DNA from: Lachnospiraceae bacterium
GTDB taxonomy: Bacteria > Bacillota > Clostridia > Lachnospirales > Lachnospiraceae
Assembly (NCBI GenBank): GCA_003488445.1
Contig: DNLO01000218.1
Location: 1 to 6,001, forward strand
Length of the DNA: 6,001 nt
Direction of reading: 5' to 3'
A program made the position numbers and the translations under genes. The notes under the pieces are model-generated. The model was not told where the DNA came from and did no database searches. It saw only the letters and a list, made by a program, of their open reading frames with translations. The number at the start of each line of letters is the position of its first letter. Positions within the stretch are counted from its first letter, which is position 1. Shown here piece after piece: positions 1 through 6,001 of this stretch.

Positions 1-6
1 CTGACG

Positions 7-36
7 TTGACACTCTCAATCCCGATAATGTAAATT
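7..36 (+). promoter_or_regulatory. Possible promoter for the MBOAT-SGNH genes
   Basis: A perfect -35 hexamer TTGACA lies at 7-12. Eighteen bases later is TAAATT (31-36, 4 of 6 matches to TATAAT). An alternative -10, TGTAAA, gives a 16-base spacer. GATAAT at 24-29 is a better hexamer but only 11 bases from the -35, which is too close. The stretch is AT-rich compared with the genes. If used, transcription would begin at about 42-44, essentially on the MBOAT start codon. The -10 is weak and the window begins here, so this may be chance. Confidence 0.3.
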
Positions 37-42
37 ATTCCC

Positions 43-1455
43 ATGCTTTTTAATTCCGTAGAATTCGCCGTTTTCCTGCCGGTCGCGGCCATAGTGTACT
101 TCATCCTGCAGTCAGGGTCGAAGAGCCGCACACCGGCAAATTTATGGCTTGTCATAGCTTCATATTTTTTCTATATGTACGCCGATGCGAGGTATGGTCT
201 GCTGCTCCTTGCAGTGACCCTCGTCACCTTTGTCTCCGGACATCTTATGGGTCATGTGATCCGGGAAGACGCTGCAAAGAAGAGGCTCCTTGCCCTCACC
301 GTGATACTGCTTGTCGGCACCCTGTTCTTCTTCAAGTATGCCGGGCTGTTGTCATCGCTTGTGTCGAAGGATGAGGCCCTTGATATCATCCTTCCCGTAG
401 GGATATCCTTCTATATCTTCCAGTCCCTGACCTATGTCTTCGAGATCTACAGAGGATCCATGGAGCCCGAGAGCTCGTTTATCACCTATGCCGCCTTCTC
501 CTCTTTCTTCCCCGTACTGCTGTCGGGCCCCATAGAGAGGGCGCCCCGCCTGCTGCCACAGTTTCGTGAGGAGCATGTATTCGACTATGAGCGGATCCGC
601 CACGGACTGATCCGCATGGCATACGGTTATTTCCTGAAGATCGTCCTGGCATCGAGACTTGCCATCATGGTGGACCTGATCTACGACAGCTACATGGATG
701 CCACGGGCTATCAGCTCTTCCTCGGGACCTGCCTGTATTCCCTGCAGATATTCTGCGACTTCGCTTCGTATTCCACCATAGCCATAGGCACCGCAGAGAT
801 ACTGGGCTTTACCCTCACGGAGAACTTCCGCCAGCCCTTCTTTGCCGACTCCTGCTCGGACCTCTGGAGACGCTGGCATATCTCCCTGAACAGCTGGTTC
901 AGAGACTACGTCTATATCCCCCTGGGAGGCAACCGCAAAGGGCAGGCCCGCAAATATCTGAACATCCTCATAGTGTTCACCCTTTCCGGGATGTGGCACG
1001 GCGCCGACATCACCTTCATCATATGGGGCATGCTGTCGGGGCTTTTCCAGATAGTGGAGGACGGGATCGCACCTTACCGTGCCCGCTTCCCGAAGTGGCT
1101 TAAGATAAGCATCACCTTCCTGCTCTTCACCTTCGCGGTGTGCTTCTTCCGTGCAGACGACATAGGGCAGGCTATGACTGTTATCGGAAGAGTGTTCACG
1201 GCCTTTGACTTCGCTTCGATACTCACCACCTCACCCTTTGCCCTGGGACTGGGAGTCTTCCACTTCCTCTTCCTTCTGGCGGGGCTTGCGGTGCTGCTCG
1301 TATACGATATCATCAACGAGAGGACAGGAGACACCGCAGGGAAAATAGCATCCTGTAAAGCCCCTGTCAGATGGACCATTTATTTCGTACTGGTACTTAT
1401 GATCCTGGGCTCCACCTCCATAGGCGCGCAGGAGTTCATATACTTTAAATTCTAA
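43..1455 (+). CDS. MBOAT family membrane-bound O-acyltransferase (AlgI/DltB/PatA type)
   Basis: This 470-residue polytopic membrane protein is predicted to move an acyl group, usually acetyl, from a cytoplasmic donor across the membrane for O-acylation of an extracellular glycan. Seen in the sequence: about ten or more hydrophobic segments; the AlgI-type block RRWHISLNSWFRDYVYIPLG beginning at residue 276; and MWHG at 317-320, whose His319 matches the conserved MBOAT catalytic histidine. The length fits AlgI/PatA-like members (roughly 460-520) better than DltB (roughly 400). The N-terminus MLFNSVEF is typical of the family. An in-frame TAA at 31-33 excludes a longer start, so ATG 43 is well supported, although no Shine-Dalgarno precedes it. 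The SGNH gene follows 35 nt downstream and is its probable partner. Family assignment is secure. The acceptor (exopolysaccharide, teichoic acid or peptidoglycan) is unknown. Confidence 0.93.
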   Translation: MLFNSVEFAVFLPVAAIVYFILQSGSKSRTPANLWLVIASYFFYMYADARYGLLLLAVTLVTFVSGHLMGHVIREDAAKKRLLALTVILLVGTLFFFKYAGLLSSLVSKDEALDIILPVGISFYIFQSLTYVFEIYRGSMEPESSFITYAAFSSFFPVLLSGPIERAPRLLPQFREEHVFDYERIRHGLIRMAYGYFLKIVLASRLAIMVDLIYDSYMDATGYQLFLGTCLYSLQIFCDFASYSTIAIGTAEILGFTLTENFRQPFFADSCSDLWRRWHISLNSWFRDYVYIPLGGNRKGQARKYLNILIVFTLSGMWHGADITFIIWGMLSGLFQIVEDGIAPYRARFPKWLKISITFLLFTFAVCFFRADDIGQAMTVIGRVFTAFDFASILTTSPFALGLGVFHFLFLLAGLAVLLVYDIINERTGDTAGKIASCKAPVRWTIYFVLVLMILGSTSIGAQEFIYFKF

Positions 1456-1471
1456 AGCCCGCATGGGCTTT
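1454..1471 (+). other. Intercistronic hairpin at the MBOAT stop codon
   Basis: AAAGCCC (1454-1460) pairs perfectly with GGGCTTT (1465-1471) around a GCAT loop, giving a 7-bp stem. The stem begins inside the MBOAT stop codon (TAA 1453-1455) and ends 9 nt before the Shine-Dalgarno of the next gene. The bases after it (TACTTGG) are not a T-run, so it does not look like an intrinsic terminator. It could protect the 3' end of processed mRNA or set the MBOAT:SGNH protein ratio. The structure is visible; the function is inference. Confidence 0.5.
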
Positions 1472-1480
1472 ACTTGGCAA

Positions 1481-1485
1481 AGAGG
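1481..1485 (+). promoter_or_regulatory. Ribosome binding site supporting the TTG start of the SGNH gene
   Basis: AGAGG lies 5 nt upstream of TTG 1491. There is no in-frame ATG upstream of 1491 after the MBOAT stop. The next in-frame ATG, at 1578, would remove the N-terminal membrane anchor. This site therefore favours TTG as the start. Confidence 0.6.
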
Positions 1486-1490
1486 TCAAA

Positions 1491-2483
1491 TTGAAAGACA
1501 AACTGAAACTTGCGAGAAACTTAATACTGATATCCATACCGCTGATCCTGCTCTGTGCTCTGGCCTATCTTCTGCCCATGAGCTACATGACGACGGAATA
1601 TGTGATGTGGCAGGAGGAATACGAGAACTCCAGGGCTCCCCATACCGATGCTTCCACCCTGATCATAGGAGACTCCAGGGCCAAGTCCTCGGTGCTCCCG
1701 GGTGAGCTGCATGAAGGAGTCTACAATATAGGCATCGGCGGCTGCACACCCATCGAGATGTACCATGCGGTGAAGAACTACATCGACCACAACGGAGCAC
1801 CGGAGCGGGCGATAATCATCTTCGCCCCCTACCATATGTGCGATATAGACAACTGGGACCAGACACTCTACTTCAACTTCCTCTCAGCGGGAGAGCTGGC
1901 GAAGATATACGGAAATGCCCTGAAGACGAAGGATCCCGTGGTGGCATCCCACGGCCGTCTTGCCGAGATGGCGGGATACAAGCTGCGTCTACCCTCGAAG
2001 TATCTGGCACAGATGTATGATGCGAAGCTTGTGGGCAACAGGGCCGACAATCTGGCTCGTTTTGCTTCCATAAGAGAAGATCTGGGCTATCTGGAGTTTG
2101 GCAATGCCCCCGGAGATGACGGCGAGGACTACGAGGTGCATCACGAGGAGTTTGACAGTGACGCCCTTGTGATCCTGTACTACGAGAAGCTCCTGGATCT
2201 TCTGAGCGACAACAACGTAAAGGTCCTCATCACTCAGGCTCCCGTGAACGAAGCCTCCTCGGAAGCCATGCACCCGGCTTTCATTTCAGGCTTCTCCGAC
2301 TTTATGCATGAGCTGGAATACAGGAGGCGGTATTACGACATGACCGTGGAGTCCGATATCCCGGTCTATCCCAACGAACTCTACGGAGATGCCAATCATC
2401 TGAACCGCAAAGGTGCGGAGCGCTTCACGGAAGAGCTCAGGCAACATCTTGATGACATCGGCTTCTGGGATGTGGTAAGATAG
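1491..2483 (+). CDS. Membrane-anchored SGNH/DltD-like acyltransferase partner of the MBOAT protein
   Basis: This 330-residue protein has a basic N-terminus (MKDKLKLAR) and one hydrophobic segment at about residues 10-30, an uncleaved anchor or signal peptide that would place the rest outside the membrane. SGNH-fold motifs are visible. Block I is GDSR at 60-63, with Ser62 as the likely nucleophile. NIGIGG at 79-84 follows as a glycine block, and the C-terminal DANHLN at 300-305 supplies Asp300 and His303. SGNH proteins next to MBOAT genes (DltD, AlgJ/AlgX, PatB) complete acyl transfer to, or editing of, the surface polymer. This one is shorter than typical DltD or AlgJ. The start is TTG with AGAGG 5 nt upstream. 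The gene lies 35 nt after the MBOAT gene and 6 nt before the permease. The fold call is confident; transferase versus esterase activity and the substrate are inference. Confidence 0.82.
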   Translation: MKDKLKLARNLILISIPLILLCALAYLLPMSYMTTEYVMWQEEYENSRAPHTDASTLIIGDSRAKSSVLPGELHEGVYNIGIGGCTPIEMYHAVKNYIDHNGAPERAIIIFAPYHMCDIDNWDQTLYFNFLSAGELAKIYGNALKTKDPVVASHGRLAEMAGYKLRLPSKYLAQMYDAKLVGNRADNLARFASIREDLGYLEFGNAPGDDGEDYEVHHEEFDSDALVILYYEKLLDLLSDNNVKVLITQAPVNEASSEAMHPAFISGFSDFMHELEYRRRYYDMTVESDIPVYPNELYGDANHLNRKGAERFTEELRQHLDDIGFWDVVR

Positions 2484-2489
2484 TGAACT

Positions 2490-3182
2490 ATGAATGACGT
2501 TTATACCAAGTTCTACAATGCATTTATAATAAAGGATCGCTGGAAGCTCTATATCTCCGGTCTGGGGATCACTCTGGAGATAGCCCTTCTCGCGGGGATC
2601 ATCGGCATCATCATCGGCTGCCTCGTGGCACTCATGAAGCTCTCAGAACCCCGCAAGGGACATAAGCACAGCTGGATGTGGTACATCGCAACAGCCTATG
2701 TGGATATCATCAGAGGTACACCCTCTGTGCTTCAGCTTCTCATCATGTGGTTCATAGTCTTCTCTTCATCGAAGAACGGCGTGCTGGTGGCCTCCCTTTC
2801 CTTCGGGATCAACTCCGGCGCCTACGTGTCCGAGATAATCAGAGCCGGCATACTCGCCGTGGACAGAGGCCAGATGGAAGCAGGACGCTCTCTGGGTCTC
2901 TCCAAGGCACAGACCATGAAGGAGATAGTGCTGCCCCAGGCTTTCAAGAATGTGCTCCCTCCCATAGGCAATGAGTTCATCACTCTCATCAAGGAGACTG
3001 CCATAGTGGGATATGTGAGCCTCTCCGACCTCACGAGAGTGGCAAGCCAGATATCAAGCCGTACCTATGAGGCTTTCATGCCCCTTATAGGTGCCGCTGT
3101 CATATATTTCGTACTGATCAAGATACTGACCCTCCTGCTGGAGGCATTCGAGAGGAGGTTGAGACGCAGTGATATCCGTTAA
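2490..3182 (+). CDS. Polar amino acid ABC transporter permease (HisM/GlnP type)
   Basis: This 230-residue inner-membrane permease of the His/Glu/Gln/Arg (PAAT) family forms the channel of an amino acid importer. Seen: a first membrane segment at about residues 22-48; the family hallmark YVDIIRGTP followed by LQLLIMWF at about residues 69-87; the EAA loop EAGRSLGLS at 130-138 continuing to IVLPQ at 146-150, which docks the ATPase; and a last hydrophobic stretch near residues 197-217. Length is normal. It is the only permease gene here, so a homodimer as in GlnP-type systems is likely. ATG 2490 lies 6 nt after the SGNH stop (TAG 2481-2483), and only a weak purine tract (GGTAAGA) precedes it, so translational coupling is probable. 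Its 3' end overlaps the ATPase gene by 14 nt. Confidence 0.95.
   Translation: MNDVYTKFYNAFIIKDRWKLYISGLGITLEIALLAGIIGIIIGCLVALMKLSEPRKGHKHSWMWYIATAYVDIIRGTPSVLQLLIMWFIVFSSSKNGVLVASLSFGINSGAYVSEIIRAGILAVDRGQMEAGRSLGLSKAQTMKEIVLPQAFKNVLPPIGNEFITLIKETAIVGYVSLSDLTRVASQISSRTYEAFMPLIGAAVIYFVLIKILTLLLEAFERRLRRSDIR
3153..3158 (+). promoter_or_regulatory. Ribosome binding site deciding the GTG start of the ATPase gene
   Basis: A perfect AGGAGG sits inside the end of the permease gene, 10 nt before GTG 3169. Initiation there gives [11 protein letters not shown], the normal N-terminus of this ATPase family. The GTG and its 14-nt overlap with the permease gene are therefore well supported. Confidence 0.75.
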
Positions 3183-3891
3183 GAACCTCTGCAAGACCTT
3201 CAACGATCTGGAGGTGCTGAAGCATCTCTCCACAGAGATAGATGCAGGTGAAAAGGTAGCCATCATCGGCCCTTCAGGCTCCGGCAAGAGCACCTTCCTG
3301 CGCTGTCTGAACCTGCTGGAGACACCCGATTCCGGAGAGATATGGTTCGAGGACCGTCTCATCACCGATCCCGCCACCGACATCAACGAGGTCCGAAGGC
3401 ACATGGGCATGGTGTTCCAGAACTTCAATCTCTTTGCCAACAAGACCGTGATGGAGAACATCACTCTGGCTCCCACGAAGCTTGGCATAATGAGTAAGGA
3501 AGAAGCGTCGGAGACTGCCCTCTCCCTTCTGAAGCGTGTAAATCTGGAGGAGAAGGCAGACGCCTATCCCGCATCCCTCTCGGGAGGCCAGAAGCAGCGA
3601 ATAGCCATAGTCCGCTCTCTTGCAATGAGTCCGAAGATGATGCTCTTCGATGAGCCTACATCGGCTCTGGATCCGGAGATGGTGGGTGAGGTGCTGGATG
3701 TCATCAGAGGTCTCGCCGAGTCCGGTATGACCATGGCAATAGTCACCCATGAGATGGGCTTTGCCAGAGAGGTAGCGAGCCGTGTGATGTTCATGGACGA
3801 AGGCATCGTAGTCGAAGAAAACGGGCCCGAGAAGCTCTTCTCAGACCCGCAATCAAAGCGTCTTCAGGATTTCCTGTCAAAGGTGCTCTGA
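3169..3891 (+). CDS. Polar amino acid ABC transporter ATP-binding protein (GlnQ/HisP type)
   Basis: This 240-residue cytoplasmic ATPase would power the importer as a dimer on the permease. All nucleotide-binding motifs are present: Walker [10 protein letters not shown] at 34-42, Q-loop Gln84 in MVFQNFNLF, signature LSGGQ at 137-141, Walker B MMLFDEP with Asp161 and catalytic Glu162, D-loop SALD just after it, and H-loop His194 in [13 protein letters not shown] and THEMGFA are typical of the amino acid importer subfamily. The helix after the signature reads VRSLA where most relatives have ARALA, a conservative change. The length is full for the family (about 240). The start is GTG, overlapping the permease by 14 nt and served by a strong AGGAGG. 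The stop codon lies 2 nt from that of the oppositely oriented binding-protein gene, so no terminator fits between them. Confidence 0.97.
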   Translation: MISVKNLCKTFNDLEVLKHLSTEIDAGEKVAIIGPSGSGKSTFLRCLNLLETPDSGEIWFEDRLITDPATDINEVRRHMGMVFQNFNLFANKTVMENITLAPTKLGIMSKEEASETALSLLKRVNLEEKADAYPASLSGGQKQRIAIVRSLAMSPKMMLFDEPTSALDPEMVGEVLDVIRGLAESGMTMAIVTHEMGFAREVASRVMFMDEGIVVEENGPEKLFSDPQSKRLQDFLSKVL

Positions 3892-3893
3892 CC

Positions 3894-4673
3894 TCAATCC
3901 CCTATATATTTCTCTACCAGTGAATCAAACGTGCCGTCAGCTTTCAGCTCCTTGATGGCCTTGTTGATCGCATCAGCAAGAGCTTTATCGCCCTTGGGCA
4001 TCGCTATGGCATACTGCTCTGTCTCGAATCCGAAATCCTCTCCCTCGAGATTCCTGATCTTGTCGGGATAGTTGGATGTGAAGACCTCTGCAGGGTTCCT
4101 GTCTATGATCACTGCATCCAGCCTGCCGTTCACGAGATCCTCTACTGCCTGTACCCCCTTATTGTACTGGTGTGCCTCGGCTCCCTCTATATCCTCGATA
4201 AGGAAGTCTCCGGTGGTGCCCAGCTGGCAGCCTATCACCTTGCCCTCAAGATCCTCGTAGCTCTTGATATCGGATCCTACAGGGATCAGCACATGCTGTA
4301 CCGCATCATAATAAGGCTCGGAGAAGTCTACTGTCTGCTGTCTCTCCTCTGTCACCGTCATGCCTGCGATAGCCACATCTATCTTGGATCCTATGGAGGA
4401 GACCAGAGAATCAAACTCCATGTTCTCTACCTCTACCTTCATCCCCAGCTTGTCACCCACAGCGTTGATCAGAGCTATATCGAAGCCGTCCGGCTCTCCG
4501 TTGTCACCTACATATTCAAACGGAGGGAACTCTGCATTGGTACCGACAGTGAGCACTCCGTCGGCTATGGCCTCCGACTCGCCTGATCCACCTGCGGCAC
4601 CTGCCCCGCATCCTGTGATGAGAGCAGCACCCATTGCAACTGATGTAAGTATTGCGATGAACTTCTTTTTCAT
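3894..4673 (-). CDS. Amino acid ABC transporter substrate-binding lipoprotein (SBP family 3)
   Basis: This 259-residue extracellular receptor captures a polar amino acid and delivers it to the adjacent permease/ATPase. The N-terminus is a lipoprotein signal peptide: MKKK, a hydrophobic core, then lipobox LITGC with Cys22 as the lipidated residue, followed by a flexible Gly/Ser/Glu linker to about residue 37. The mature domain has the family-3 pattern: VGTNAEFPPFEY from residue 43, GFDIALINAV from 63, and AGMTVTEERQ at 103-112, where Arg111 should bind the ligand carboxylate. It continues with VDFSEPYY from 115, GTTGD at 152-156, and Asp191 in AVIIDRNPA, which should bind the ligand amino group. 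AAGGGAG lies 6 nt before the ATG. It is on the strand opposite its presumed partners and has its own promoter. The specific amino acid cannot be read from the sequence. Confidence 0.95.
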   Translation of the reverse strand: MKKKFIAILTSVAMGAALITGCGAGAAGGSGESEAIADGVLTVGTNAEFPPFEYVGDNGEPDGFDIALINAVGDKLGMKVEVENMEFDSLVSSIGSKIDVAIAGMTVTEERQQTVDFSEPYYDAVQHVLIPVGSDIKSYEDLEGKVIGCQLGTTGDFLIEDIEGAEAHQYNKGVQAVEDLVNGRLDAVIIDRNPAEVFTSNYPDKIRNLEGEDFGFETEQYAIAMPKGDKALADAINKAIKELKADGTFDSLVEKYIGD

Positions 4674-4707
4674 ATATTACTCCCTTCTGTCTCTAAAGAC
4701 TTTACAT

Positions 4708-4736
4708 ATTATTGATACAAATATCCCGTGTGTCAA
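4708..4736 (-). promoter_or_regulatory. Near-consensus sigma70/sigmaA promoter of the substrate-binding protein gene
   Basis: On the minus strand, TTGACA (complement of 4731-4736, a perfect -35) is followed after exactly 17 bases by AATAAT (complement of 4708-4713, 5 of 6 matches). Transcription should start near 4701, giving a leader of about 28 nt that contains the Shine-Dalgarno (complement of 4680-4686). A small inverted repeat, GTCT-CTAA-AGAC at 4689-4700, falls at the start of the leader; its role, if any, is unknown. The near-perfect match predicts strong expression, as expected for a binding protein needed in excess over its membrane partners. Confidence 0.75.
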
Positions 4737-4737
4737 G

Positions 4738-4755
4738 AGGATGTTGTGCGATCCT
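4738..4755. repeat. Short inverted repeat between divergent promoters, possible operator
   Basis: AGGAT (4738-4742) and ATCCT (4751-4755) form perfect 5-bp arms around an 8-nt spacer. The repeat starts 1 bp beyond the -35 of the binding-protein promoter and ends 14 bp before the -35 of the MATE promoter. The position suits a regulator acting on one or both promoters. Arms this short arise easily by chance and I do not recognise the motif, so this is only a candidate. Confidence 0.2.
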
Positions 4756-4769
4756 GCCCTACCCGGCGT

Positions 4770-4798
4770 TTGTAAGTCTCCCTTCTTCCTCGTATAAT
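4770..4798 (+). promoter_or_regulatory. Sigma70/sigmaA promoter of the MATE gene
   Basis: TTGTAA (4770-4775, 4 of 6 matches to the -35 consensus) is separated by exactly 17 bases from a perfect TATAAT (4793-4798). The predicted transcription start is near 4805, giving a leader of about 14 nt that holds AAAGGG (4807-4812), 6 nt before the MATE start codon. It runs back to back with the binding-protein promoter, with 33 bp between the two -35 elements. Confidence 0.72.
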
Positions 4799-4818
4799 AC
4801 GGAGAGAAAGGGCAGACG

Positions 4819-6001
4819 ATGAAACTGATAGGCACAAAGGACTTTTACAGACAGACTCTCGTGATAGCTGTTCCCATCACGATCCAGGTCGGCATCACGA
4901 ACTTCGTGGGCATGCTGGACAATATCATGGTGGGCCGCATCGGCACCGATGCCATGAGCGGTGTAGCCATCATCAATCAGCTGAACTTCGTCTTCATGCT
5001 CTGTCTCTTCGGAGGCACGGCAGGTATAGGGATATTCACCGCTCAGTTTGCGGGCAAGGGAGATATGGAGGGCGTAAGATATACACTGCGGATGAAGCTT
5101 GTCTTAAGCGTACTCCTTACGGCCCTCGGCATCGCGGTATTCCATGCCTTCGGCACCGATCTCATCAGCCTCTGGCTCAGGGGTGAGAGCGGCACCGGCA
5201 ATGTGGCAGCCACTCTGTCATCCGCAAAGGAGTACCTTTTCGTCATGTATTTCGGCATGCTTCCCTTCGCCCTGTCCTTCCCTTATTCGGGCACCCTGCG
5301 TGAGAACAGCGAGACTGTGATCCCAATGGTGGCCGGGATCAGTGCGGTCGTCGTGAACCTCGCGGGCAACTACCTGCTGATCTACGGCAAGCTGGGACTG
5401 CCGGCGCTGGGTGTCACGGGAGCGGCCCTCGCCACCGTCATCTCCAGGTATGTGGAGTTCGGGATCGTGGCATTCTGGACCCATATGCATCCTCTTCGTT
5501 ATCCCTTTGCCGTGGGTCTCTACCGCAGTATATATGTCCCTATGGGCCTCGTGCGAAATGTGATACCCAAGGCCGTTCCCCTGCTGCTGAACGAATTCCT
5601 GTGGTCTCTGGGCCAGACAGTGAACAGCCAGCAGTATTCGCTCCGCGGGCTGGATGTGGTGGCCGCCATGAACATTTCCTCTACCGTAAGCAATGTGTTC
5701 AACATAGTCTTCATTGCCATGGGCGATACCATAGCCATCATGCTTGGGCGGGAGCTCGGGAAAAAGCAAAAGAGCAATGCCGAGATGAAGGAAGAAGCCC
5801 ATCAGCTGGCATTGCTGACTACCTTTTTCTGCCTCATATCCGGGACTTTGATGTTCGCGATATCAGGCAGATTCCCGATGATCTACAACACCTCCGGTCC
5901 GGTCCGGCATCTCGCCACATGGCTCATACGTCTGGGTGCTCTCTTCATGCCGCTCTATGCCTACGAGAACAGCTCGTATTTCACTATCCGTTCCGGCGGC
6001 A
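4819..6001 (+). CDS. MATE family efflux transporter (partial, 3' end outside the window)
   Basis: The open frame runs from ATG 4819 to the window end, giving 394 complete codons with no stop; whole MATE proteins usually have about 440-460 residues. The family exports drugs or other organic compounds in exchange for Na+ or H+ across the cytoplasmic membrane. Seen: an N-terminal helix with AVPITIQ (17-23); the family motif MLDNIMVGRIG (32-42), whose Asp34 sits where MATE proteins usually carry a conserved acidic residue; TAQFAGKGD (74-82) after the second helix; and a second, related half starting at about residue 247 with NVIPKAVPLLLNE and, further on, AMGDTIAIMLGRELGKK. About ten of the expected twelve helices are in view. 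AAAGGG precedes the ATG by 6 nt and a good promoter lies just upstream. It is divergent from the binding-protein gene, so any functional link is uncertain. The substrate is unknown. Confidence 0.92.
   Translation, partial: MKLIGTKDFYRQTLVIAVPITIQVGITNFVGMLDNIMVGRIGTDAMSGVAIINQLNFVFMLCLFGGTAGIGIFTAQFAGKGDMEGVRYTLRMKLVLSVLLTALGIAVFHAFGTDLISLWLRGESGTGNVAATLSSAKEYLFVMYFGMLPFALSFPYSGTLRENSETVIPMVAGISAVVVNLAGNYLLIYGKLGLPALGVTGAALATVISRYVEFGIVAFWTHMHPLRYPFAVGLYRSIYVPMGLVRNVIPKAVPLLLNEFLWSLGQTVNSQQYSLRGLDVVAAMNISSTVSNVFNIVFIAMGDTIAIMLGRELGKKQKSNAEMKEEAHQLALLTTFFCLISGTLMFAISGRFPMIYNTSGPVRHLATWLIRLGALFMPLYAYENSSYFTIRSGG

Noticed and set aside
1..53. Possible 3' tail of an upstream gene: one forward frame stays open from position 3 and ends in TAA at 51-53 (tail reads DVDTLNPDNVNYSHAF); another ends at TAA 31-33.
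   Set aside because: Only 10 to 16 residues are visible, no family can be recognised, and two frames compete. It is too short to support a gene call from this window.
352..999. A 215-codon open frame on the minus strand inside the MBOAT gene.
   Set aside because: It lies wholly inside a confidently identified gene, has no Shine-Dalgarno context or recognisable domain, and long antisense frames are common opposite moderately GC-rich coding DNA.
43..1455. Naming the MBOAT gene dltB and the next gene dltD.
   Set aside because: The MBOAT length and RRWH block fit AlgI/PatA-like proteins as well or better, no dltA or dltC is in view, and the SGNH protein is shorter than DltD.
1454..1475. An intrinsic terminator between the MBOAT and SGNH genes.
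   Set aside because: The stem is good but is followed by TACTTGG with no run of T, and the two genes are functional partners likely to be co-transcribed.
4689..4700. Small inverted repeat GTCT-CTAA-AGAC in the binding-protein leader, considered as an attenuator or riboswitch.
   Set aside because: Four-base arms are too short, the leader is only about 28 nt, and there is no room for an aptamer.
4170..4797. Two plus-strand open frames (138 and 145 codons) across the binding-protein gene and the divergent intergenic region.
   Set aside because: They are antisense to a confident lipoprotein gene, run through its promoter, and show no family motif or ribosome site.
5218..5802. A 194-codon open frame on the minus strand inside the MATE gene, rich in His, Gly and Glu.
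   Set aside because: The composition is typical of an antisense shadow of a hydrophobic membrane protein. The forward frame is a clear MATE protein with its own promoter and ribosome site.

Overview
This moderately GC-rich, gene-dense window is bacterial and looks like a Gram-positive Clostridia (Lachnospiraceae-like) chromosome. That placement is an inference. It rests on purine-rich Shine-Dalgarno sites, TTG and GTG starts, sigma70/sigmaA-type promoters, a lipoprotein-anchored solute-binding protein with a Ser/Gly/Glu-rich linker, and frequent ATA and AGA/AGG codons. I see no rRNA, tRNA, CRISPR array, insertion sequence or phage gene.

Left half (about 1-2483, + strand): a two-gene cell-surface acylation module. 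The first gene is an MBOAT-family membrane O-acyltransferase (AlgI/DltB/PatA type). The second is a membrane-anchored SGNH/DltD-like protein, read from a TTG start. By analogy with AlgI-AlgJ/X, DltB-DltD and PatA-PatB, the MBOAT protein would pass an acyl group across the membrane and the SGNH partner would place it on a surface glycan. The glycan and the acyl donor cannot be read from this window.

Middle (2490-4673): a polar amino acid ABC importer. The permease starts 6 nt after the SGNH stop, and the ATPase gene overlaps the permease by 14 nt, so all four + strand genes could be one transcript. The substrate-binding lipoprotein lies on the opposite strand, tail to tail with the ATPase gene. 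Only 2 nt separate the stop codons, and the lipoprotein has its own near-consensus promoter.

Right end (4674-6001): a 145-bp divergent intergenic region carries back-to-back promoters for the binding protein (- strand) and for a MATE-family multidrug/cation antiporter (+ strand). The MATE gene runs off the window end.

The gene families are ordinary. The points of interest are in the arrangement: the acylation module abuts the importer genes, the importer is split between two strands with no room for a terminator, and the first gene has an unusual or absent leader. I found no evidence for an undescribed defence, mobile or RNA-based system.
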